From positions 1 to 59,347 of IMG/VR virus record IMGVR_UViG_3300032288_004867: a stretch of 59,347 nucleotides of DNA, one strand, 5' to 3'. The position numbers and the translations under genes are program-made. A model generated the notes under the pieces. It had not been told where the DNA came from. It worked only from the letters and a program-made list of their open reading frames with translations, and ran no database searches. This DNA is from a virus. How positions within the stretch are numbered: the stretch's first letter is position 1; each line of letters starts with the position of its first letter. Shown one piece after another: positions 34,989 through 43,623 of the stretch.

Positions 34989-36839
34989 TTGATTAATTTA
35001 GACGACATAGGTGGTTACTCAGCACTCTCAAGATTAAGGGATTATGAAGGTAAAAACCCATATATAAAAAAACTTAAAAAAAAACTATTGAAAGACGGTA
35101 AAATAGTATTAACCGACTTACAAAGAAAATATATTTTAGATAATTACGATAAAGAACCAATATTAATAAATAAAGTTGTTAGTATAAGTGAATTCTTAGG
35201 TGAATCATTACAAAAACAGGAAGAACTATCTTTTAAACCAGAAAGAATATTAATTGAATATATATTAGCTGATTCAGAAAAAACATACCATGTCTATGGT
35301 AAATTAACCAAAAAGCAAGAAAAATCTGGAATGTATTTTTTACCAAAAACACAAGTTATTGATGACCCATATTTTGAAGAAAGTAATATTGATTTTGATT
35401 TTGAAAAGTATGAAAAATTAGACCAATTTATAAATGGTGATGGTACTATTGGGAGAAAAATATTAGAACACCAAAAAACTGGTATTAAATTTTTATTAGC
35501 TAGACCAGGTGCAATATTAGCTGATGATATGGGTTTAGGTAAAAGTTTACAATCGGTAATTGCCGCATTAGAGAGTGGTGCTAAAAGAATATTAATTGTT
35601 TGCCCATCTTCAGCTAAAATAAATTGGCAAAGAGAAATTAATTATTTCCAAGAACATGATACAGCAATAATTAGTGGTTCTAGGTGGTCAACAGCAAAAT
35701 TTACAATTATAAATTTTGACATATTAAAAAATTTTCATACATTAAAAGATGATAAAAATGATGGTATGCCACCATTGAGAGATATGGTTAATTCTAAATT
35801 TGATTTATGTATAATTGATGAAGCTCATAATTTGAGAAACCATAAAAGTATACGTGGTGCAATTATGACTGAACTATGTGTTGATTATGGTATTAAAAAT
35901 GTTTGGTTATTATCTGGTACACCAGTTGCTAATAGACCTATGGATTTTTATAATTTATTAAGATTAATTAAATCACCATTAGTTGATAACTGGAAATTTT
36001 ATGTGCAAAGGTATTGTGAAGGTAGACAAATAACACAAAGACTTAAAAATGGTAAAAAAAGAAAAATATGGTTAACAGATGGCGCATCAAATTTAGATGA
36101 GTTATCAATTAAAACTAGAAATCTTTTATTGAGAAGAATGAAAGATGAGGTTTTGGATATGCCAGATAAAACCAGGATACCAAATTATTTTGAAATGTCT
36201 AGTAAACAAAGATTAGAATATGAATCACTTTGGGAAGATTATTTAATTGAACGACAAAAAAAGAAAAAAAGAGGAAGTGTTCAAAGAGATTTAGTTGAAT
36301 TGGGTTTATTAAGAAAATATATTGCAATGCAAACTATTCCAGAAACAACTGCACTAGTTGATGAAATTATAGACCAAGGTCATAAAGTTATTATTTTTAC
36401 TTGTTTTACTGATGAATTATTAGAATTATCAGAATACTATGGTAATAATTGTGTTTTACATTATGGTGAAATGAATGAAAATGATAAACAAAAATCGGTT
36501 GATAGATTTCAACAAGAAGGTGGCCCAATGGTATTTATAGGTAATATCATTTCTGCTGGTGTTGCGATTACATTAACTAGGTCAACATATGTTGTATTTA
36601 ATTCATTTGACTGGGTTCCTGGTAATTCTGAACAAGCTGAAGATAGAAGTTACAGATTAGGTCAAAAAAATAATGTTACAGTATATTATAACTTATTTGA
36701 AGATACGATTGTAAGTAGAATGTGGTCAACATTAAATAGGAAAAAAGATATAATTAGTAGAATTATGTCTAGAAATGAAAGTAATAATGAAGTTATTGAA
36801 GAAATAATAGATTATATAATAGAAGATAAAAACGAATAA
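34989..36839 (+). CDS. SNF2-type DNA helicase/translocase
   Basis: 616 residues. It has the superfamily 2 motifs of the SNF2 class: Walker A ADDMGLGKS (179-187), motif Ib region VCPSSAKINWQREI, Walker B DEAH (277-280) and motif III WLLSGTPVANRP. The C-terminal RecA domain ends in the SNF2-characteristic QAEDRSYRLGQ (549-559) with both arginines. The class translocates on double-stranded DNA; small members (SMARCAL1-like) anneal or remodel forks. In a phage, a fork-restart or recombination role comparable to T4 UvsW is plausible. The start is TTG at 34989, since the frame is closed by TAA at 34968 and no ATG occurs before residue ~115. Host-like promoter upstream; glutaredoxin follows after 2 bases. 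Confidence 0.88.
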   Translation: MINLDDIGGYSALSRLRDYEGKNPYIKKLKKKLLKDGKIVLTDLQRKYILDNYDKEPILINKVVSISEFLGESLQKQEELSFKPERILIEYILADSEKTYHVYGKLTKKQEKSGMYFLPKTQVIDDPYFEESNIDFDFEKYEKLDQFINGDGTIGRKILEHQKTGIKFLLARPGAILADDMGLGKSLQSVIAALESGAKRILIVCPSSAKINWQREINYFQEHDTAIISGSRWSTAKFTIINFDILKNFHTLKDDKNDGMPPLRDMVNSKFDLCIIDEAHNLRNHKSIRGAIMTELCVDYGIKNVWLLSGTPVANRPMDFYNLLRLIKSPLVDNWKFYVQRYCEGRQITQRLKNGKKRKIWLTDGASNLDELSIKTRNLLLRRMKDEVLDMPDKTRIPNYFEMSSKQRLEYESLWEDYLIERQKKKKRGSVQRDLVELGLLRKYIAMQTIPETTALVDEIIDQGHKVIIFTCFTDELLELSEYYGNNCVLHYGEMNENDKQKSVDRFQQEGGPMVFIGNIISAGVAITLTRSTYVVFNSFDWVPGNSEQAEDRSYRLGQKNNVTVYYNLFEDTIVSRMWSTLNRKKDIISRIMSRNESNNEVIEEIIDYIIEDKNE

Positions 36840-36841
36840 TT

Positions 36842-37099
36842 ATGGTTAGATTATATGGGTTTGACGAATGTCCTTATTGCCAAGAACTTAAAGGTTTATA
36901 TGATGAAAATGGTGTAGAATATACCTTTGTTGATGTTACACTTGATGAAAATGAAGCTGAATGTGAAAAATTATTTAAAATTACGGGAGATGAATCGGTA
37001 CCAGTTGTTTTAGTTAATAAAACAATTTTATCACCAGATTCATCATTTAAAACAATACAAGAAGCTTACGAATTAACTTTAAAATTTTTGAATCAATAA
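36842..37099 (+). CDS. Glutaredoxin
   Basis: 85 residues, the usual glutaredoxin length. It has the active site C10-P-Y-C13 after an initial beta strand, the cis-Pro motif SVPVVLVN (Pro54), and a final helix. It is a dithiol reductant; in T4 the equivalent NrdC/Grx feeds electrons to ribonucleotide reductase. No reductase gene lies in this window. It starts 2 bases after the helicase stop, so it is in the same operon and probably expressed early or middle. Confidence 0.9.
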   Translation: MVRLYGFDECPYCQELKGLYDENGVEYTFVDVTLDENEAECEKLFKITGDESVPVVLVNKTILSPDSSFKTIQEAYELTLKFLNQ

Positions 37100-37123
37100 T
37101 TTGGTGATTAATAAATTACTTAA

Positions 37124-37130
37124 TATTTAT
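37124..37130 (+). promoter_or_regulatory. Putative late promoter core TATTTAT, plus strand
   Basis: AATATTTATTAATAAAC, 16 bases before the ATG at 37147. It separates the late neck gene from the helicase-glutaredoxin pair. Confidence 0.55.
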
Positions 37131-37146
37131 TAATAAACAAATTATT

Positions 37147-38298
37147 ATGTCTTTACTTGAAGATGATAAAATAAAAATATTCGAGCAGTTTAGAGTATCA
37201 ATGGGTTGGCCAAATAGAAAGGTTGAACTTGATGATGACCAACTTTGTGTGTTACTTGAAATCGCTATTGAAGATTATGCACAATATACTCAAGAATGGT
37301 TAATTGAGCATCAGTGGCAATCTTTACTTGGTAAAGATGTTGATACTGTTGATATGGCATTTGCATTAAGTGTTAGAAGTTTAGATTTCTCAACGCAATA
37401 TACGTTTGCTTATTCAAAACAAGTTGGTCTTCAAACTAGAGGCCCATGGGAACTTAAAAAAGATTATATAAACATAGAAGCTGGTAGACAAGTATATCAA
37501 ATACCAGCTGGTCGTGAAATAAATGAAGTTCTTTGGGTTACACCACCAACCACAGATAGAGCATTATTTGCTAACTATGGTGGTCTTAACTATGGTTTAG
37601 GTGGTGGATTTGCACAAATGGGTTCTGGTGGTGGAGCAATGGGTGCTGGTATGGGTGGTGCTGGTATGGGTGGTTATTTTATTGCCCCAGCTTATGACAT
37701 ATTATTAACAGCATCAGATTTCAATTTAAAAAATAGAATACTTAGAAGTGAATTAGTTTATAAAATAACTAAAGGTCCAGATGGTACCAGATTATTACAT
37801 TTATTAAGTACACCAGGTTCTAAATTTAGTTTTGGTGGTGCAATAGGTAATCAAGGTGTTGGTGGTGGAATAAATTTAACTGGTTGTCAAGTTTGGTATT
37901 ACTATTATGATACTGATAATCCAGATGAATGTAGGTTAGCAAATCCAGACATTATAATGTCACCAAATGATGTTCCATTAGCTAAATTAGATTATGGTAA
38001 ATTTAATGAACCAACAAAAACATTAATTCGTCAATTATTTGTTGCAGAAGCTAAAAGAGCATTAGGTAGAACTAGAGGTAAATTTGGAGGTATTGTTGGT
38101 CCACCAGAAGCTGAAAGAACAATGGATTATGATTCATTACTATCAGAAGGTAATGATGAAAGAAAAACAGTTCTAGAAAGGTTAGATGAAAGATTACAAA
38201 GGTTATCTAGTACTTCACAATTAGAGAGAGCAGCAAATGAAGCTGAATATTTAAATAGAGCGTTAAAATTTAGACCATTAGGTTTTTGGGTTAAATAA
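37147..38298 (+). CDS. Neck protein candidate (T4 gp13-like)
   Basis: 383 residues. The N-terminal helices (LCVLLEIAIEDYAQYTQEWL, IEHQWQSLLGKDVD) are followed by TYAYSKQ-type text (FAYSKQVGLQTRGPWELKKD) and PAGREINEVLWVTPP. I associate this pattern with gp13-type neck proteins of T4-like phages, from memory. A Gly/Met-rich loop (roughly 150-180, GMGGAGMGG) is an insertion relative to T4 gp13 (309 residues). gp13 with gp14 closes the packaged head and accepts the tail. Transcribed alone from a late-type core; ends in a terminator shared with the DNA polymerase. Confidence 0.6.
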   Translation: MSLLEDDKIKIFEQFRVSMGWPNRKVELDDDQLCVLLEIAIEDYAQYTQEWLIEHQWQSLLGKDVDTVDMAFALSVRSLDFSTQYTFAYSKQVGLQTRGPWELKKDYINIEAGRQVYQIPAGREINEVLWVTPPTTDRALFANYGGLNYGLGGGFAQMGSGGGAMGAGMGGAGMGGYFIAPAYDILLTASDFNLKNRILRSELVYKITKGPDGTRLLHLLSTPGSKFSFGGAIGNQGVGGGINLTGCQVWYYYYDTDNPDECRLANPDIIMSPNDVPLAKLDYGKFNEPTKTLIRQLFVAEAKRALGRTRGKFGGIVGPPEAERTMDYDSLLSEGNDERKTVLERLDERLQRLSSTSQLERAANEAEYLNRALKFRPLGFWVK

Positions 38299-38325
38299 AA
38301 AAAGGGACTTTATGGTCCCTTTTTA
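38297..38325. terminator. Bidirectional terminator between convergent genes
   Basis: AAAAAAAGGGAC / GTCCCTTTTT stem with a short loop, between the plus-strand neck gene and the minus-strand DNA polymerase. Confidence 0.85.
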
Positions 38326-38329
38326 ATTT

Positions 38330-41300
38330 TTAGAAATTCCATTCAGATTCTTCATCTTGTTCTTTATATTCAGTTTCAAATTTACCAATATCATAACCTT
38401 CAGCTATCATTTCATCTTCTGGTTCATTATTTTCAATAAATGTTGTAGTTGTTGATGAAGAATATGTTATAGTATCACCAGACATTTCTTTCATTTCAGC
38501 TTTATAGTCTAACCACATATCATACATATTATCAGCCCCAGATTCAACAGAATTATACCAAATGTTTCTTTCTTTAGCATCATCTTCATATTCAAATATT
38601 ATGGATGAATCAAATAAAATTTCACCCCATTTTATAGATATTAAATTATTATTATCATCCAGGTCAATTAAAGATTCTATTTCTATTGGTAATTTACCAT
38701 ATTTACCTAATCTATCATAATCCTTAACTTCCATCCTTTTGAATAGATTAATTAAATCTCTTTTTTCTTGTTTAATACCCTCTATTTTGGCAATTCTCAT
38801 TCGCTCTAAATAATCTGATGTCATTTCAGACCATTTATCTTCTTCCATGAAATTAGGTAATTTATTTACAGATAACCAAAATTTAATTTCACGGTCTTCC
38901 ATTTGCATTAAATCCTTTTCATAATCATCTTGGTCCTCAGGCTCAATAGGTTTACCACCAACTAATTTACATTCAGATTCAGTAAAAACACTTCGTTGTT
39001 GTAATTTCATTAATTTAGTTTTCTTATCCTTTTCAACACTAATTAATATTTTATTTCTTATTTCTGGGTCAAAACAAACAAGCAGTGGTTCTATCCTAGT
39101 ATTTAATGCTTCTAAATATTTTGCAACATTATAATCTTCCATTAATAAATTAGGGTTTGTTTCGATTTGTTCTTGTGGTATTAAAACACAATTGAATTGT
39201 ACCTCAACTGAACCAGTTTCTTTATTTTTAACAGCTTTTATATCACTATGTGACTTTGCTAAACCAGTATTAATATAATAAATTACATCACCTATATCAA
39301 CCTTTAAATTATGTTTTAAAGCTAATTCCATATGGGCTTGTCTAGACTTGGAATTACCAGCTTTATTTTTTTGATTGCAATAAGTATTTTTGTAGTTATC
39401 TAAAGTCATTTTAACTTTTGATTTGGATGCGATTTTAATTGCTGGGATTTGGTAATTATATATTCTATTTACAGTATCATAGTATAATTCTATAAATTCA
39501 TAACCTTTACCATCTAAAAGTAAACCAACGCCTTCATTTATAAATTCCTCAATATAAGTAGACATTGATTTTGATTTGATAGTATTACCAACCAATTTTA
39601 CTTTACCATCAATTTTGTTTGCGTAATTCTTTCTTTTAAAGTTTATCGATGAATCATAAATATCATCGATATCTAGACCCATTCTACCTTCCATATATGT
39701 TTCATTAAATTCAGCTAATGTCGCATCTAATCCAGTTAATAATGTACCTGGTTTATACTTGTTAGTTTTCCAATGTGATGCTTTAACAACGTATGTAATT
39801 TCATTAATATTTTCAGGTATTACGAAGTTACAACCATCAGTATCTAATACGAGTGGTTCAAAGTTATATTTACCTTTGAAGAATCTAACCATTAAACGTA
39901 ATGATTGTCTACCACGACATGTTGTTTCTTCAGCGCAATCAGTATCACCCCATGGGAATAAATAAGGTGCACCATATGAACCAAACCATGAGTTAGCTAG
40001 AATCTTAAGTGGTAACTGTTTTTTATCGTAATCAGAACTTATCTTAGATTCTTTATTAATCATTTCTTTAGCCTTACTAATCCTTTCTGTAGTTAGTTTG
40101 TGTTGATTAATTTCTAATAACTCTTTAAGTCTTTTTGATTCATCTTTATGTTCACCAGTTAAGAATTTAAACTCATCACGTTTATCAACTACGTAAGTCA
40201 ACAATCCTTCCATTACACCAGTAATATCTAATTCTGGGAATATTAACCAAGTTAACTGAGTTTTAGGGTATAGTGCAGCAAAGTCAAATTTAACAACACC
40301 ACCACTTCCAGCATATCCAACTTTTAATAATCTAGATAAACCACCTGTGAATTCTCTTTTCTTTTGTAAGCTAGGGATACCTAAACCATTTTCATATGAC
40401 CATGCAGCCATAATTAATTTCCATTGACCAGCGGTACCCATTGTTGAACTTCGCATATATGAAGTTGGTAAAATCTTGGCTAATAAGAATGATGCTTGAT
40501 TGTATATATAATCAACTTGTTCTGTTTCCCAAAGGTCATCTAATAGATATCGCTGAACAATATAATCACCTTTAACCACTTTAATTGATTCTTGTAATTC
40601 ATTAGCGTATTCAGAACCATCTAATAAACCCCATGAACCATTTTCATCATTAAACCAATAATCACGAGTATCAGCCCATGTTGAATTAATTTTATCACCT
40701 GGAACATAAACACGATTAGTTTTGGCAACTTTTGAAAATTTGGTAATGTATTTTAAAGTCCATTGTTTAATATCTGAATTAATTGCTTGGGCTCTACGAA
40801 CCGCATGAGATATATCCAACACATTATATCCCCACATATATGTTTGAAGATAATTAATTGTTTCTTGACCAAGTTTTAACTGTGAATCTTTTCTTTTTAT
40901 TTTAATATTTGGATTTAATGTTTTAACAACATCTTCAAATGTTAATGATAGTCTTTCACATCTCCTTTCGATAAATGGCCAGTCAAAGTTTTCAGAGTTA
41001 TAGGCTGTAATTAAATCTGGTTTTAATCTGTGTATTATTTTGAAAAATTCAATAATGTTAGCTTTTTCAGAATCTCTACGTTCTTTTGGTGTATCACCTT
41101 TAGTTTCTAATATACTTTCATAACCTCGATTATCTCTAATACCAATTTGGAATATTTCATGTCTGCTAGCATCTAACCCAGCAGTTTCAAGGTCAAATTG
41201 TAATCTATGTAAGTCGTTATAGTCTTCCATACCTTTGAACAATCTTTTACCTGTTTGTATTAAAAATTGTTCACTTGGTGAAAGAACTAAAAATAAATCT

Positions 41301-41704
41301 TTATATTTTTCAGACCAAATATCAATACCACCGTCTCTAAAAAAACCAATTAAACTACTATATCCGTTTTTTGTTTCAGCTAAGAACTTATAACCACTGT
41401 TCATTCTATCAGGTACAAACCCATCATCAGTACTAATCCTTAATGGTTTAATTTTCACATTAAACCTTTGCATAGCTTCTCTAATTTTACTTTTAGAACC
41501 ACCATACATTAGTTTAGCAACTTCTTGCTTTATCCAAATAAATGGTTTATATTCGTGTCTTTCAATTCTTTTACCATTTTCTGGGTCATTGATTATTAAA
41601 TCAACAAAATTATCACTATAAGTTGATTCAATACCAACTATATATTGTTGTGGGTCATTACCCTCAAGAAATTGTTCGATTACATCAAAACTAACTTTAC
41701 TCAT
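38330..41704 (-). CDS. Family B DNA polymerase, T4 gp43-like
   Basis: 1124 residues (T4 gp43: 898). Proofreading exonuclease motifs: ExoI FDLETAG (170-176), ExoII ITAYNSENFDWPF (232-244), ExoIII region YLLDDLWE (386-393). Polymerase motifs: A DFAALYP (474-480), B with K567 and NSWFGSYG (571-578), C LDTDG (620-624), followed by the KRKNYANKIDG segment (KKY-type). All catalytic aspartates appear present. Extra length lies between ExoII and motif A and in an acidic C-terminal tail ending ESEWNF, which may contact a sliding clamp. Replicates the phage genome. It is embedded among virion genes but preceded by a host-type promoter and no TATTTAT core, so early/middle expression is inferred. Confidence 0.95.
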   Translation of the reverse strand: MSKVSFDVIEQFLEGNDPQQYIVGIESTYSDNFVDLIINDPENGKRIERHEYKPFIWIKQEVAKLMYGGSKSKIREAMQRFNVKIKPLRISTDDGFVPDRMNSGYKFLAETKNGYSSLIGFFRDGGIDIWSEKYKDLFLVLSPSEQFLIQTGKRLFKGMEDYNDLHRLQFDLETAGLDASRHEIFQIGIRDNRGYESILETKGDTPKERRDSEKANIIEFFKIIHRLKPDLITAYNSENFDWPFIERRCERLSLTFEDVVKTLNPNIKIKRKDSQLKLGQETINYLQTYMWGYNVLDISHAVRRAQAINSDIKQWTLKYITKFSKVAKTNRVYVPGDKINSTWADTRDYWFNDENGSWGLLDGSEYANELQESIKVVKGDYIVQRYLLDDLWETEQVDYIYNQASFLLAKILPTSYMRSSTMGTAGQWKLIMAAWSYENGLGIPSLQKKREFTGGLSRLLKVGYAGSGGVVKFDFAALYPKTQLTWLIFPELDITGVMEGLLTYVVDKRDEFKFLTGEHKDESKRLKELLEINQHKLTTERISKAKEMINKESKISSDYDKKQLPLKILANSWFGSYGAPYLFPWGDTDCAEETTCRGRQSLRLMVRFFKGKYNFEPLVLDTDGCNFVIPENINEITYVVKASHWKTNKYKPGTLLTGLDATLAEFNETYMEGRMGLDIDDIYDSSINFKRKNYANKIDGKVKLVGNTIKSKSMSTYIEEFINEGVGLLLDGKGYEFIELYYDTVNRIYNYQIPAIKIASKSKVKMTLDNYKNTYCNQKNKAGNSKSRQAHMELALKHNLKVDIGDVIYYINTGLAKSHSDIKAVKNKETGSVEVQFNCVLIPQEQIETNPNLLMEDYNVAKYLEALNTRIEPLLVCFDPEIRNKILISVEKDKKTKLMKLQQRSVFTESECKLVGGKPIEPEDQDDYEKDLMQMEDREIKFWLSVNKLPNFMEEDKWSEMTSDYLERMRIAKIEGIKQEKRDLINLFKRMEVKDYDRLGKYGKLPIEIESLIDLDDNNNLISIKWGEILFDSSIIFEYEDDAKERNIWYNSVESGADNMYDMWLDYKAEMKEMSGDTITYSSSTTTTFIENNEPEDEMIAEGYDIGKFETEYKEQDEESEWNF

Positions 41705-41719
41705 TTAATTTATTTTGAG

Positions 41720-41750
41720 CAAATATATGATAAAAGGTTTGTTAAATCAA
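41720..41750 (-). promoter_or_regulatory. Host-type (Bacteroidota) promoter for DNA polymerase
   Basis: On the minus strand: TTG (41750-41748), 20 bases, then TATATTTG (41727-41720), a full match to the TAnnTTTG -7 box. It lies 15 bases before the ATG. Confidence 0.6.
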
Positions 41751-41771
41751 CTAATTTAACTTAAATTTTTA

Positions 41772-41793
41772 TTAACCGTTTTAAAAACGGTTA
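41772..41793 (-). terminator. Probable terminator hairpin
   Basis: TTAACCGTTTT / AAAACGGTTAA stem just upstream of the polymerase promoter and about 40 bases after the stop of the 122-residue gene. The T tail is weak (AATAAAAATTT), so this is less certain than the others. Confidence 0.5.
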
Positions 41794-41830
41794 AAATTAC
41801 TATTTTTTTATTAGAAATGCAACAATTTTT

Positions 41831-42199
41831 TTATTTTTTTATACTACCATCTAAAATGTGTATGTATAATTCTTCCCTGATTGGAACTATCAATGTACCA
41901 CCACCATCTAAAAATTCAATAATAAATTGACCAATATATGTTCCAGGTTTTTTTGTTTCTTTTTCTGAAAATTTATAACCAATATAGTATTCTTCAGTAC
42001 CACATGATGAATCTTTTGGTAAACAAAGTGCTGGTTTTTTACCAATAACCTTAATACCAGTTTCTAATTCAGCCATAGAAAAATATATGTTAGAATTTTG
42101 TATTAATTCATATAATTTAGACATATCATTTCTACCATCTTGAATTACATCTAATTTCATGATTGGTAATGTAGCATTTTTGTTTATGTAGAAATCCAT
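41831..42199 (-). CDS. Baseplate upper-protein-like (BppU N-terminal-like) domain protein
   Basis: 122 residues. DFYINKNATLPIMKLDVIQDGRND, SNIYFSMAELETG, then YYIGYKFSEKETKKPGTYIG, FIIEFLDGG and VPIREELYIHIL form an Ig-like strand pattern. It resembles the N-terminal domain of phage baseplate BppU-type proteins, which attach receptor-binding proteins to the baseplate. The match is by pattern only. Here the domain stands alone without a C-terminal fibre. Its neighbour 23 bases upstream is the heptosyltransferase homologue. A TATTTAT core lies 13 bases before its ATG. Confidence 0.5.
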   Translation of the reverse strand: MDFYINKNATLPIMKLDVIQDGRNDMSKLYELIQNSNIYFSMAELETGIKVIGKKPALCLPKDSSCGTEEYYIGYKFSEKETKKPGTYIGQFIIEFLDGGGTLIVPIREELYIHILDGSIKK

Positions 42200-42212
42200 A
42201 AAGTTTTTTATT

Positions 42213-42219
42213 ATAAATA
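42213..42219 (-). promoter_or_regulatory. Putative late promoter core TATTTAT
   Basis: Minus-strand ATATTTATAATAAAAAAC, 13 bases before the ATG at 42199, inside the 23-base gap after the glycosyltransferase stop. Confidence 0.5.
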
Positions 42220-42222
42220 TCT

Positions 42223-43272
42223 TTAATTTTTAAATTCTAAATATTTTTTTATGGATTCAATGACAGTATCTGGGTGTGTTATATTTAATGCATTATAGTC
42301 AATATTTTTTAAATCTGGATTAGCAGATATTCTTGTAACATTACTTTTAAATTCATGGTCAATATGTGTGACATCACTAATTAAAAACGTGTAAGTGTTA
42401 ACACCCCACGCTAACCAAGATAAACCAGAACTAAGACCCATAAAAAAATCAGCATTTTTTAATGTGAGACCCCTATCCATTATTGATTTGTTACCAGTTA
42501 AATCAATAACATTTGTTAATGTGGTTGGTTCTTTAGAAATAACTAAAACATCATACCCTAATGATACTAAGAAATCAACAATAATTTGCCAACCACCTGG
42601 GTATTTCCAATGTTTTTTCTCATGACTTGCATATTCAGAAATACATACATATTTTTTACCGTAATTAATGTTACTAAATTGAAGTTCTAATTGAGGTCTT
42701 AATTCCACTAATGGTAAATAAAGTAATGAACTAGCAACATTTTGCAATGGAACATAATCAACAGATACAGGTGAATATTTTGGTGTTAAATCATGTGTGG
42801 CACCTATATAATATTGAGTATATATATTATCTACATTTGTGTTAGGGGCAACAAATAATATTTCTTTATATATATTTTTAAATAAATCATTAAAAAACGT
42901 TGAACATATTACTTTACAGTTTCTTAATTTTCTGAATTCATCAACATATGCAATCCAAGCGATATTATCACCTAAAGCATGAGCATCCATTTTTATAAAG
43001 ACAACTTCATTAGTAACATCAAAAATATCTCGACCTATTAATTTACCATTTTCATAAATTTCTATTTGCCAATCATTATACCATTGATTAAAATTAGCAA
43101 AAACAGTTTCATTTGTTTTACATTTTGTACGTTTTACCGTATAAATACCATCTTTTTTTACTATATTAAATAAAACTTCATATTCAGATGGTATATCCCC
43201 ATAAACAGAAACCGAAGGTGCGTTAGCTTCCTTCGGTAATGTTGTTTTGTAATTAAAGTTAGCGTAATTCAT
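42223..43272 (-). CDS. TibC/AAH-like autotransporter heptosyltransferase homologue
   Basis: 349 residues. Diagnostic text: FIKMDAHALGDNIAWIAYVD (93-112), CKVICSTFFNDLFKNIY (119-135), YTQYYIGATHD (151-161), WKYPGGWQIIVDFLVSLGYD (222-241) and ADFFMGLSSGLSWLAWG (274-290). This series matches the TibC/AAH branch of GT9-like enzymes, which transfer ADP-heptose to serines of autotransporter adhesins. Known members (about 400 residues) have a C-terminal cluster of four cysteines that binds iron. This protein ends about 60 residues earlier and has no cysteine after C210, so it lacks the cluster. It may use another sugar or a different oligomer. Surrounded by YadA-like fibre genes; a self-glycosylation role is inferred. 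Confidence 0.75.
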   Translation of the reverse strand: MNYANFNYKTTLPKEANAPSVSVYGDIPSEYEVLFNIVKKDGIYTVKRTKCKTNETVFANFNQWYNDWQIEIYENGKLIGRDIFDVTNEVVFIKMDAHALGDNIAWIAYVDEFRKLRNCKVICSTFFNDLFKNIYKEILFVAPNTNVDNIYTQYYIGATHDLTPKYSPVSVDYVPLQNVASSLLYLPLVELRPQLELQFSNINYGKKYVCISEYASHEKKHWKYPGGWQIIVDFLVSLGYDVLVISKEPTTLTNVIDLTGNKSIMDRGLTLKNADFFMGLSSGLSWLAWGVNTYTFLISDVTHIDHEFKSNVTRISANPDLKNIDYNALNITHPDTVIESIKKYLEFKN

Positions 43273-43315
43273 GATTAAATTATACTAACTTAATTCAGTA
43301 AGTAAATAGTATTAA

Positions 43316-43576
43316 TTATGCTTTTGGTGCTTCACCAATGATATCTTCTCTAACTACAGGTGTAGGTAATACCACTGGTTCAATTTTATCAACCACTAAT
43401 AATGCGTCATTAGTGTTTTTTAAAATAACGTCATTAGAATCAGCTTCAGCACCATCAAATGATACCGAATAAATCATAAATTCATTATCTGAAACTAATA
43501 CATTCCATCTACCTGATTCAAATGTTGCACGAACAATTTTAGTTAATGCAATTTCTTCTTGTGTTAATTTTGCCAT
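43316..43576 (-). CDS. Small protein, function unknown
   Basis: 86 residues. It begins with a helix (LTQEEIALTKIVRATFESGR), then beta strands and an acidic-proline tail. The central WNVLVSDNEFMIYSVSFDGAEAD has no motif I recognise. There is no membrane segment. It precedes the heptosyltransferase homologue by 43 bases with no promoter between them, so the two are probably co-transcribed from the TATTTAT core 32 bases upstream of this gene. A partner or accessory role for the transferase is possible but untested. Confidence 0.6.
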   Translation of the reverse strand: MAKLTQEEIALTKIVRATFESGRWNVLVSDNEFMIYSVSFDGAEADSNDVILKNTNDALLVVDKIEPVVLPTPVVREDIIGEAPKA

Positions 43577-43608
43577 TTTTTTTGTTTTTTTTTATTATTA
43601 TTTATTAT

Positions 43609-43615
43609 ATAAATA
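43609..43615 (-). promoter_or_regulatory. Putative late promoter core TATTTAT
   Basis: Minus-strand ATATTTATATAATAAAT, 32 bases before the ATG at 43576. It would drive the small gene and the heptosyltransferase homologue. Confidence 0.5.
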
Positions 43616-43623
43616 TATGTAAA

